64,000 nucleotides of DNA, from assembly GCA_949358305.1 (NCBI GenBank), contig OX442314.1, positions 24,049,060 through 24,113,059 of the forward strand. Reading direction: 5' to 3'. The notes below the pieces were generated by a model. That model searched no databases and had not been told where the DNA came from. It was given only the letters and a program-made list of their open reading frames with translations. Below are positions 26,381 through 36,374 of this stretch, piece after piece (the first letter of the stretch is position 1; the number at the start of each line of letters is the position of its first letter). Origin of the DNA: Strigamia acuminata (lineage: Eukaryota > Arthropoda > Chilopoda > Geophilomorpha > Linotaeniidae). The position numbers and the translations under genes were made by a program.

Positions 26381-26898
26381 ACGTAGAATTAATGTCAAAA
26401 TAAAATGCAAAATTATCAAAACGAACTTTCTAAGATTAAATTTCATGCGCAATGTGTGCGTATCAAGCAGACGTGGAAAACAACAACGCACAATTAATTA
26501 TGCACTTTTTGTTTCAATAAAACTCCAGCATGTGAATTCATCCAATTCCAGATGTTTTTTTTAAAACTTGAATCTTGATACTGCAGCGTTTAATTAGCTG
26601 GAAAACAACCCTCAAGAAACCATCACCTGATAACAGCCAGGTACCTATCTTGTTCAGACGAACCGCAGCTGCAGATGACATCAATTAAGTTTACCCAGTT
26701 TGGTCGCTTTTATGTAATTTCAGATATGTTTTAAAGTAAAATTTCGGTTTATACCTTCAAATATCTACTTCTAATGGTACCCATTATGGTTTATTTGTCC
26801 CGGTATCCCGGAAATAAAAACTGTTCAAAGTAGAACTACGTTGCAAAGAGGTTGTTTGTTGTGTTTATATTTTTATTTCGAGTTTCGACTGGTCAGCA

Positions 26899-28488
26899 TG
26901 TGACGATTACCTTCTGGAGATAGCAATTGCTAAACTAAAGTGTGAACTATCTGTGTGAAAGTGTAAAATATGCAAACCTGATGTTTTCTCAAAACATATA
27001 ACATTTATTCCGGTTTGAACCTTATATAAATACTATGCCTACAAGTGGCTAAAATGACGAGAAGTTAAACTATACAGTTGTTTGGCAAAAGCCCTGAAAT
27101 AATATCATTTGAAGGCTTCAGTCATGCAATAAGAATTTGTAACGGTCTTATTGCTGTGACGTAAAAGATGTCATCTATGAATGGCTTTGGCTTCTAAATG
27201 GTCCGGGGTTTGGTTCTAAAAGGCGTGTAAATGGTTAGGCTGGGTGGGTTATATCCGAGAGGTGCGGTTGACTTTTCTGTATCGTCACACACATCGCATC
27301 GCAGATAATTGTTGTAATCAATAATTACCGCGAGATGTAACAATGTGAGAATAAATATTCATATTAATTCTATGGAATTAATCATGATATTTTAGAGTCA
27401 CAAACTTAACTAAAACTATGAAAATAAGTAAAATATATTAAAATAGCGCCGAGCTATTTTTTGCCCCGAGTGCAATCAACATCTAAGTTAGACTTAAATG
27501 TTCCGTCAAACCAATAACGAATTGAATCGAAATATCTCGCAGGAAAGGTTATCCATCGCCGGGAAATTACTCCACTCGGTCCTGGCTGGCGGGAGAGTAA
27601 CCGGGAAATTACTCCGCGTCGATTACTCTGATAATGCGTCTGTGAAATATAAATACTCCACTCTAGATTCTACATTACCAATGCGTCTGTGAATTTTACT
27701 CCACTCTAGATTCTGCACTCTACAACGGAATGTTGGCATGAAGCTGGAGGGAGTGCGTCTGTGGGTTGTACCCCACTCTAGATACTACACTTAAATGTGT
27801 CTGTGAATTACTCACTCTAGTTACAACATTTCTACAACGGAATGTTGGCATGAAGAGGCGGGCAGTGTGTCTGTGAGTCTTCTACCCACTCTAGATACTT
27901 ACACTAAATACAAAGTATTTCTACAACGGATTGTCGGAACGCAGAGAAGTATAATATGTGCTCAAGTAATATCAGTATCAAACAAAAACAGAACAAGAGC
28001 GAGCTATATCCGTTTTGCAGGGGGATATATACTCGGTGAGGAGAATAGCTGTTCAGTGATCCAATGGGATCACTGGGCAGTCAAATCCATCCAATCCTAG
28101 GTCATAGGAAGTGGATACTCAGGACATAGTCTTCTACTAGGTCCAAAACAGGAACTGGATACGCAGGACACATTTTGGATTAAGTCCCTTTGACTATAAT
28201 CCAAAAGGAGTCCAACTCACAGTGGGTGATGGGGGGTGACTTCACCAGGTGTAGAGTTTGCACATAATTCAATAGAATTATGTGACAAATAAATCAACTA
28301 GCATTTGAACATCCAAAAGTATTTAAAAGTGTCTAAAGTTGCAGTGGAATAAAATATAAATAGTAATTTATATTTTATTCACTCAAAAATTGTCGAAATT
28401 TGAATTTACCGCTAAAACGCATCAGCGCCATCTATTGGTGAAGTAATCGTCCTATACTAACAAAGTGCATGACAGTGTAACCGTCACA
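26899..28488 (-). repeat. 3' LTR (1590 bp)
   Basis: Begins TGTGACGATTACC and ends AACCGTCACA on plus, the TG...CA pattern of LTRs, and matches 39301-40890 in length and in every stretch compared. It contains short tandem phrases (CTACAACGGAATGTTGGCAT occurs twice). The small frames inside it (27498-27692, 27867-28100) appear identically in both LTRs and are not genes. Confidence 0.95.
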
Positions 28489-28500
28489 AGTCCCCCTTAA
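28489..28500 (-). other. Polypurine tract of the LTR element
   Basis: Immediately inside the 3' LTR, read on minus, is AAGGGGGACT, a short purine run in the expected place for priming plus-strand DNA synthesis. Confidence 0.65.
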
Positions 28501-29144
28501 ATATATGTTAATACCTGTATTAACATACTATTTATTCCGAATATCTTGAGGATCAAGACCACACTGTCATCTAGGGGACTCGAGCTGTAATCCTTGGTAA
28601 GCAAAAACCTTTATTTTATATCTTAATAGTATAAATAAAGAGTATTTCTTAATCAAATGCTTCAAAAAATATTTATTAAGGTTATAAAACTTTCAATTAT
28701 CAATAATAGCTTCCATCTCTCTTTACAGGTGGACTTACAACTGCATCAAGAAAAGGCGATAACTTAAACTAACATCAAACTCTTGTACCAAACAAATGAT
28801 TAATAAAATTTAACAATTATTTTCACAAAACTTAACTTCTCACTGGAAATATAATGATTTGCAAAATAACACTTTACACGTTAAAATTCAAGTATTAAAA
28901 TTAGTATTCATTTAAACAAACTCACATTGACTCGTAATCAAATTTTAACAAAATTGTTAATTTAAATATTAAAGATCTTTGAATTATTCACAAAAACGGC
29001 ATAAAATACACCTGAACCTGACTAAATCTTTGTTTCAACTCGGGTCAAGAAATGGAGATGGAGAAAATGGACTCGTTACTTCTGGTCTTGCCTTAAAAGG
29101 GAAGATATCGGGAAAGTAACGGATCCCGACATCGTTGACGCTTT
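28501..29144. other. Non-coding spacer between ORF3 and the polypurine tract
   Basis: About 640 bases of A+T-rich sequence inside the retrotransposon with no open frame of note. Confidence 0.5.
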
Positions 29145-30788
29145 CTAGTCCAACTCTTCATCCTCAATAAATCCTTCCATGGATGTAACAACTTCCGAGA
29201 CGGCTGCGGGTGGAGAATTAAGTTGAATAGCTACCAATTCCGGTACTACATCTGTCTCAACGTCATGGGCCAGGGGATTCAGGAGCATTCTGTGTTGTTC
29301 CTCGGTGAATACTTCCAGGGGATCAGGCCCTCCTAACGGAATGGTGTTAGCGCTGGTTGGCTCGGAGAAAACCAAGTGATGGTCGGGTAAGCCGGAGTGC
29401 CATCCCTCACGAATCAACGGGTGTGCTGCTGCTGAGACCTGTTGCAAAATCTTACACCAAATAAAAGAGCGAGTTTGAAAAGATTCCGGCCGGGATGGAT
29501 GGAAAATCCATTGGATCACGGCCAGTGGCACGCTCAAATCTGGAATTCGGTCGTTTGAAATCGACACACTAATACGCTTAGCTGCTTCCAATAAAATTGG
29601 GAAATAATGTTCCACTTCCGCCTTAGTTTGCTCCGTGAGCGACATGTCTGGTCTCGGCATATATGGGTGGACCAGTAAAATAACCGGTTCAGCAGCGTGG
29701 CTTGCTTCTGGGAGCGGGATAGTCGCTACAATCATGTTGTTAGTCGACGTTCCCTCTGGAGAAGCGGCGGCTTGTGGACCAGAATCGGATGCAACCGGCG
29801 GAGAATCAGACGCAATAACTGACGTTGGAAGGTTTTCTGCCGAGGCAACTGGAGTTCCATCAATCGCAGGGGTGGGAGTTTCCGGCTCGCGTTGTGGCTC
29901 CGTAAATCCTCCTCGTGGAGTCGAGGTGCTGGACATTTGTGCCGGGTCTACATAAATAGCCTGCTCCGGGCCCTGGTGGATGAGGCCACATTCGCGACAC
30001 ATCGCCCAATTGCGTGCTGTCGGCGTACTTAGCCCCTTGACGATAAATGGAAGAATTTCTTCATTCCACATGCTGGATATGGCAACGCGCTTACCACCGT
30101 GACAGTTCACGCAGACTACGGCGTGAATGCCGGATAACAAGGACGACAACCATCCGCATCCTGCGCACAATGGGCAGAACATCAGCTTCGACTTTGGCAT
30201 GATGTTAGTCCCCAAGGCGGCAGCTTCCATATCTCGAAATACGTGTTCTCTTCGCTGCTTCCGGTAACTTGGCAAATTTAGCTCCGATATCGAACGAGCT
30301 TGCGATGTTGGGCGGGTCAGCGCTTCGGATGAAGATGCCAACGTGGACTTGGTGGGTCCTTTGGATTTGCCAGTCTTGCCTCGACTAGCGGTATCACGCG
30401 GATTTCGTGGTCGGGCAAACTGCCTGCTGGTAGCTGGAGGCGGAGCTTCTTCAACCGATTCTTCTTCTTGTGAGAAGTCATCTTGGCGCCGTCTCCTCGA
30501 GGCAGAACGGGAGTATTGTGACGAGTCGTCAGAAAAATCCCAATTCGGCGCATCATAGGTTACAACACGCTGACTAGCTTGACGGCCTCTGGAAGGACGC
30601 GAGTCGGTCGGGCTAACACCCATGGCGGTCCTAATTCGTGGCGGTACGAGATCCGGGTTATCACGGGCCCAGTTGGCGACGAGCTCGGGGTCAGAGGAGG
30701 GATTAACAAAGCGATAATCCGTCTCTTCCGATTCTTCTGGATCCCAATGCACGTACTGTCGCTTGCTAGCACGACCTCGGCGACTCAT
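29145..30788 (-). CDS. Third ORF of the LTR element, CxxC-rich protein of unknown function
   Basis: A single uninterrupted frame of 547 residues placed between pol and the 3' LTR, where some Ty3/gypsy elements carry env. It does not look like an envelope protein: no N-terminal signal peptide, no transmembrane segment, no furin-type site in context. The first 200 residues are hydrophilic, rich in Arg, Ser and acidic residues. Residues 205-267 hold three CxxC pairs (205/208, 226/229, 264/267) plus C211, suggesting a zinc-binding module. The rest is Pro/Ser/Thr-rich with a helical C-terminal part. It may be an accessory or nucleic-acid-binding protein, or a captured host gene; function is unknown. 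Confidence 0.75.
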   Translation of the reverse strand: MSRRGRASKRQYVHWDPEESEETDYRFVNPSSDPELVANWARDNPDLVPPRIRTAMGVSPTDSRPSRGRQASQRVVTYDAPNWDFSDDSSQYSRSASRRRRQDDFSQEEESVEEAPPPATSRQFARPRNPRDTASRGKTGKSKGPTKSTLASSSEALTRPTSQARSISELNLPSYRKQRREHVFRDMEAAALGTNIMPKSKLMFCPLCAGCGWLSSLLSGIHAVVCVNCHGGKRVAISSMWNEEILPFIVKGLSTPTARNWAMCRECGLIHQGPEQAIYVDPAQMSSTSTPRGGFTEPQREPETPTPAIDGTPVASAENLPTSVIASDSPPVASDSGPQAAASPEGTSTNNMIVATIPLPEASHAAEPVILLVHPYMPRPDMSLTEQTKAEVEHYFPILLEAAKRISVSISNDRIPDLSVPLAVIQWIFHPSRPESFQTRSFIWCKILQQVSAAAHPLIREGWHSGLPDHHLVFSEPTSANTIPLGGPDPLEVFTEEQHRMLLNPLAHDVETDVVPELVAIQLNSPPAAVSEVVTSMEGFIEDEELD

Positions 30789-32097
30789 TGCATCTTCAAG
30801 AAAATATAAATTTTATTTGAGAACATGAATCAACCGTCGGAAATTAATTTAATTTCAAATTAAATTAATTGTCGACCAACAACTGGATTAATTTCATAAT
30901 TAATTCTTAAGTTCCCTTGTTAGCGTGTTTCCTCCATTTGTCGAATAATTATTAAGATTAATAATTATTCTCGACTTGGCATATAATTTCATTTTATCGT
31001 TTAACACAATATCGCTGATAAAATATTCAAATTAGTGTTTATTTAATGAAATAAACCTAATTTTTGTATCTACACGACATAATAACTAAAAAACATATAA
31101 AAATATTTAAAAAAAAAATATTTTTGTAAGTGTTTTTTAGCATCCGACAATAGTCATTTTACATGGTTTTAATTGTACGAATAATTCCACAATTCGTCCG
31201 AGTAAATAATTTACTACCGACATCTGGTGGCGTTTGCCCCTATCATACACGTGACTTGTTAACCCATGTCTGCTCACCAATTTCCAAGGAACTTAAGAGA
31301 TATTTTATCTTTCAAAAAATAAACACTTACTAACTAGGTGTAGTCCTAGAAGGGTATACTTGGCTAGTTTAATGTCTAGCTTCACGTATTTGCGAGGGCT
31401 GCTCGGTTCCGGCGATGTTGGCCGATAAAAACGTTGTGCGGCGCGTGCGAATTCTAAGTCCGCCGTAATGAACGCTTAACCAAAATAAATGTTGTCAATT
31501 AATGTCAAAATATTATAAATTTTGACAAAATATTGCTTAAATATTTACCGGGAATTCACTTAGTGAGTTCGTGAAAGGCTTACTCGCGATTTTGTCCACG
31601 AGATGGTTTCGATAATCAGCGTCGTGTCGATAATTTCTGAATTTGAACTGATATTTGTCAAATGAAAAAATCAGTAAAATAAACGATAAGTGTTCAAAAT
31701 CATCTAGATTTTAACTCACTAAATTTCAGCGAAAATCCGTTAAAGCGTCGAAGGGTCGAGAATAATCCTTGATTTCAGTCCAGTACAAAACTTGGCGAAC
31801 AAGTGAGTGATAATCTCAAACCAGGGGTTAAGGGGAGTTTCGAGGAGTAATTTGATTGGTTTGTAATTACTCATCTCGAAGTTTCTATTAACCCAAAGGG
31901 GGAAACACAGTTTCAAGTAAATGTTTACACGTAGATTAATTTGAATACAATCAGCTTGTGTAAAAAATAACTCAAACATTTGTTAAATTTTATCCACATC
32001 AAAAAAAAAATGTTTTTAATTAATAAAATTTAACAATTCTTCGTGAATATGATTGGAAATATTTATTTAAAATAAAATATTTTCAATATATTGTGTC
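30789..32097. other. Long non-coding stretch inside the LTR element
   Basis: About 1.3 kb between pol and the third ORF, A+T-rich. A 79-codon minus frame at 31979-31740 has no recognisable features. It may hold a splice acceptor or promoter for the third ORF, but I cannot identify one with confidence. Confidence 0.4.
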
Positions 32098-35000
32098 CTA
32101 ACCCAACTTGACTTGTTTTAGACAATTTACGAGTTGTACAAAATCGGTCACGTATTTTGTGTTCGGCTTGGGTCTACGTTTAGACTGTCGAACGGGAGAT
32201 GGAAATCTTTTCCTCTTTTTGGATGAATTTTGAGGAGTTTCGTCCTCTTTAGAAGAAATCTGAGAAGTTTCCTCCTCTTTCTCTTCAACTAAATCCTCTG
32301 TTTCCATGGACACAGGTTCATTTATTAATTCTGAAGAATTAATAACCTGACCTGCCATCCAATCTGGAGTCGGGTGTGATTCGTTGGTACCGACTTTCTG
32401 ATCTAATGTCCATTCCTCAATCGGGTAACTTGGGATATAAGGCATTAAATCCTGTATGTTGATCGCTTTTGCTTTCGTGTTATCAGAAAGCTTACGTAGT
32501 GTGTAGGAACCTCCGCCGAGAACAGCCGTAATTTCCCAAGGTCCATCACGTTTCTCAGCGAATCCTGCCGAAATCCCTTTATCTTTATTTGATAAAATAT
32601 GTGTGGCTTTCCACACGAGATCTCCTTTGGCAAATTGACAAATATAATATTTGTCTTTATGTAGTCGATCATGCTTTTCGTAATTCGATTGAATTTTCCG
32701 ATGCATTTCGCTGTGTGCACGTCTAATTACGTCTAAAATACTATAGACATAAGCTTCGGGATTCTCTTTGTCGAATTTGATGGCGTGTTTAGTAATACGC
32801 GGGTCAAATGGCAAAGGGACGATTCTTCCCGTATTAAGAATCATCGGTGAACAATTTGTTGCCTCGGACTTAGCGGTGCGCATCGCAAAGGCAAAAGAAT
32901 TTAAGTATTTTGGCCAGTGGGAGTGAATGTCCGAGTATAAAGCTAACATCATTTTTAAAGTCCTGTTAGCCCGCTCTGTAATATTAGCGGCAGCGTGATA
33001 TGGGCTAATGTGAGCAATATCTACGTGATTTTTTCGACAAAAATCATTAAATATTGTTGACACGAATTGTTTGCCGTTGTCGGAGATTATCTTTTTTGGA
33101 TATCCCCAACGGTGGAAAACTTCGCTCATTTTATTAACGATGCATTCACTTGATGCAGTCGCTAGTGGGAAGACTTCAATCCATTTTGTACAATTATCAA
33201 TGATTACTAAAATCCATTTTAATTGTGAACGACCGGCTGGCTTTGGTCCCATCAGGTCAATGCTTATTGTCTCCCACGGGTTGGTCATGTTGTGGGGTGT
33301 ATAGCTTGCCCGATGCTTTTGGTGTTGGCTAGGTTTGTATTGTTGGCAATGAGTGCAACTGCGAACGTAGTTTCGAGTGTCTTTGCTCATTCTAGGCCAG
33401 AAATACATCTGTTTTGCTCTATCTAGGGTTTTGCTCATGCCAGCGTGTCCTGTAAGTGGGTGGCCATGGCATGCGAATAATGCACGTCTCACGAGAGAGC
33501 GTGGAATTACCGCCTTAAACCCGTTGCCAGAGTCGTTTAACTCTTCCTCATCGGTCGGAGCAAAATAAATTAGCATAACACCTTTATTTTCTTCCGGTTC
33601 GTCGAGAGTGTAGCCACGAATCGCGTTTAACCAATGTTTATCCGTGACACGATTTTTTAATTTTTCGTCTCCTTTTAGGTAAACAAGGATTTTACTACAT
33701 GCTGGATCTTTAAGCTGCGCTTCGATAATTTCGTCTCGCGTCGGCGGAACTACTTTTAGGATATCTGTTAGCGCAGTGTGTACATTTTCGTGATTACAAT
33801 TGTGGACATCTATATGTCTGCAATTTTCTCTTGTACATCCTTCTTCCTCCCCCTTTTCTCCAGAATCATGAAATCTAACTGGATTATATGATTCTGAGAA
33901 AAAGTCTAAACTAAGGCCAACATTTGTAAGAAAATGTTTGCGCTCAGTTTCCGTCACTTGTAAAGATGCACACCTGTTTCCATTCCAAGTTGGATAGAAA
34001 TGGGTGATCTCCTCTGGTTCGATATAATCATAATCCGGAGTGTCTAGTGCAGACAGTGGAGCGCGTGATAATGCGTCCGCTACTTGGTTCATTGCGCCGC
34101 GTCTAAAAATAATTTTAAACGCGCCACATTGTATTTTGACGGCCCAACGACCAAACCTTCCGGATGGTTCCGGCGTACTCATCAACCAGCTAAGGGCTTT
34201 AGCATCGGACTCGAGAGTGAAAGTCGTGTATTCTATATATGGGCGAAATCTTTCGATTGCCCATACAACGGCCAAACACTCCAATTCCGGCGTAGAATAC
34301 CTTACTTCGGCCCCGTGCAACACTCGACTGGCGTACGCGACTGCCTTTGGAACCATGATTAATTTCTGTTTCTTTTCACAGAATAACTCGACATCTTGGC
34401 AGAGTACTGCACCTAAGCCTGAATGAGAAGCATCTGTCAAAATGACAAAAGGCTTATTCATATCTGGCATGTGGAGAAGGGCCTGGTCCTTGTCACACAA
34501 AATATCTTTGATAGTTTCGAATGCAGTTGTTTGTGGATCATCCCACACAAACTTTGCTTGATCATGCATAATATTGGTCAATGGACGAGCAATATTTGCG
34601 ATGTTAGGAATAAATTTTCGGAAAAAATTCGCAAGTCCTACAAATCTTTGAATGTCTTTAGAGCAAGTCGGTTTGGGAAAATTCCTTACAGCCGAGACTT
34701 TGTCAGGGTCTGGAAGAAGAGATCCCTCCGAAATTAAATGGCCTAAAAATCGTAATGATGTTCGACCAAATTTTGACTTGTCTTTATTGATAGTTAGATT
34801 CGCGGCATCCAACTTCTCAAGTACGTCTTTAATATGTAATAAATGATTTTCCCATGTGTCGGAAAAAATAATTATATCGTCTAAATAGACCAGAGCATGT
34901 TTATATAAAGAGTCACCCAATACGGTAGTCATGAGGTGTTGAAAAGAACTAGGTGCATTACAAAGACCAAATGGCAATCTCTTGAATTGAAATTTGCCTT

Positions 35001-36333
35001 TTGGGGTGTAAAAAGCAGTTTTGCTCTTATCCTCCTCCTCCATTTCCATTTGATGATAACCTTTAGTTAAATCAATGGATGTAAAGTACTTGGCCTGATT
35101 AGTATGGTGAATTAATAGGTCAATACTTGGCATTTGAATTGCATCAACTTCTGTGATCGCATTCAACCAGCGGTAGTCGATACATAATCGATACTTCCCG
35201 CCGGGTTTAGCCACTATGACGGGGTGACTTATATAAGGGCCAGTGGCAGGTTCGATCAACCCATCGGCCTCCAACTCCTCGACCAATTCCGTCATAATCG
35301 CCTTCTTGGCCGGATTGTACATTCTATATGGCTGGTGTTTCCAAGTAGCACCAGGTTTAAACTTGATGCTGTGCTTGGCCACCTTCGTACAGCCCAGTTG
35401 GTCTCGAAATACGTTTTTTAATTGTACAAGAACGTTTACGAGTAACTGTTTTTCTTCCGCCGAACTGTTGCAGCCTTCGACGAGTTTTTCTGCCCAGTCC
35501 GGTGAAGTGGGAGTTCCTTCACCTTGGAGACCCAAAGTCTTAATGCTTGCTAAGCAACAGTTAAGTTCAGTGGTCTCGTACGGGGCTGTCCATCCGGGCA
35601 TGTCATCACAGGTGAACACTGCTCGTCGGGGATTAGGGTTTATCCCCGTTCTACGCATAAAATTGTGACCCAAAATCAACCCACATACATTCTTGTGTAG
35701 AATTATGAAGGTCATAGGTGTAACTCTCCTTTTATCGGCCCATTTGACACAAAGACAAACTTGACCGATAGGTCGGTGATCTATTCCGACCGCGCAGACA
35801 CGCATTCCCCGGGGACATTCTTGTATGAATTCCACCGGAATTTCCGTGTTTGAGAGGAGTTGTACTCCAATAAAACATTGGGTGGCTCCAGAGTCCATTA
35901 GTGCGTTGTAATCCAAACCTCCAATTTGGACATTCATACGCGGATCATCTTTGCCACCATTAATTAATTTGCTATTGCAAAGTTTGCCAAGCAATACTTT
36001 TCGTTCTTTCTTGTTCCATTTTTCAAGTTTAAGAAGTTTTCTTAACTTGAAAACCTTGGGTACAAGCGGTTTCTTGGGTGCATTCCAGCTTCCACTGAAA
36101 ATACTCAAATTTTCTAGTTGGTCTGTCATGACTTTTAAATTTTCATCGACACCGCCACTAGAGCAGCTAGTCTTTCGACAGACAGGTACTGCTTCGTAAG
36201 AAATGACCAACGATGGTGGTTTATTCTTCGAATCATCGACATAAGGTACTGTGAGATGACTAGGCTTATGTCTTAATTTAAATTCATCTTTTCGTAAAAA
36301 TAAATCATTTGACAATTCCGAGAAAGGAAACAA
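32098..36333 (-). CDS. pol: Retrotransposon Pol polyprotein
   Basis: 1411 codons without interruption. In order: aspartic protease with DSGA at residues 147-150; reverse transcriptase with YLDD at 483-486; RNase H with LTDAS at about 632-636; integrase zinc-binding HHCC region at 956-996 (CHGHPLTGHAG ... CTHC); integrase core with D1026, D1085 and E1120; then a basic C-terminal tail with KKRKRFPSP. Every catalytic landmark expected of Ty3/gypsy Pol is present. The frame differs from gag and starts 42 bases after the gag stop region, so expression probably needs a frameshift, reinitiation or splicing; the true N-terminus is uncertain. Confidence 0.95.
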   Translation of the reverse strand: MFPFSELSNDLFLRKDEFKLRHKPSHLTVPYVDDSKNKPPSLVISYEAVPVCRKTSCSSGGVDENLKVMTDQLENLSIFSGSWNAPKKPLVPKVFKLRKLLKLEKWNKKERKVLLGKLCNSKLINGGKDDPRMNVQIGGLDYNALMDSGATQCFIGVQLLSNTEIPVEFIQECPRGMRVCAVGIDHRPIGQVCLCVKWADKRRVTPMTFIILHKNVCGLILGHNFMRRTGINPNPRRAVFTCDDMPGWTAPYETTELNCCLASIKTLGLQGEGTPTSPDWAEKLVEGCNSSAEEKQLLVNVLVQLKNVFRDQLGCTKVAKHSIKFKPGATWKHQPYRMYNPAKKAIMTELVEELEADGLIEPATGPYISHPVIVAKPGGKYRLCIDYRWLNAITEVDAIQMPSIDLLIHHTNQAKYFTSIDLTKGYHQMEMEEEDKSKTAFYTPKGKFQFKRLPFGLCNAPSSFQHLMTTVLGDSLYKHALVYLDDIIIFSDTWENHLLHIKDVLEKLDAANLTINKDKSKFGRTSLRFLGHLISEGSLLPDPDKVSAVRNFPKPTCSKDIQRFVGLANFFRKFIPNIANIARPLTNIMHDQAKFVWDDPQTTAFETIKDILCDKDQALLHMPDMNKPFVILTDASHSGLGAVLCQDVELFCEKKQKLIMVPKAVAYASRVLHGAEVRYSTPELECLAVVWAIERFRPYIEYTTFTLESDAKALSWLMSTPEPSGRFGRWAVKIQCGAFKIIFRRGAMNQVADALSRAPLSALDTPDYDYIEPEEITHFYPTWNGNRCASLQVTETERKHFLTNVGLSLDFFSESYNPVRFHDSGEKGEEEGCTRENCRHIDVHNCNHENVHTALTDILKVVPPTRDEIIEAQLKDPACSKILVYLKGDEKLKNRVTDKHWLNAIRGYTLDEPEENKGVMLIYFAPTDEEELNDSGNGFKAVIPRSLVRRALFACHGHPLTGHAGMSKTLDRAKQMYFWPRMSKDTRNYVRSCTHCQQYKPSQHQKHRASYTPHNMTNPWETISIDLMGPKPAGRSQLKWILVIIDNCTKWIEVFPLATASSECIVNKMSEVFHRWGYPKKIISDNGKQFVSTIFNDFCRKNHVDIAHISPYHAAANITERANRTLKMMLALYSDIHSHWPKYLNSFAFAMRTAKSEATNCSPMILNTGRIVPLPFDPRITKHAIKFDKENPEAYVYSILDVIRRAHSEMHRKIQSNYEKHDRLHKDKYYICQFAKGDLVWKATHILSNKDKGISAGFAEKRDGPWEITAVLGGGSYTLRKLSDNTKAKAINIQDLMPYIPSYPIEEWTLDQKVGTNESHPTPDWMAGQVINSSELINEPVSMETEDLVEEKEEETSQISSKEDETPQNSSKKRKRFPSPVRQSKRRPKPNTKYVTDFVQLVNCLKQVKLG

Positions 36334-36374
36334 CTCTTTAAGCGGGGGTTGGGCAACTTGAACAACCCCCTGAA

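Noticed and set aside
27498-28100. Two short frames repeated at 39900-40502
   Set aside because: They are identical in both LTRs simply because the LTRs are copies; no coding evidence.
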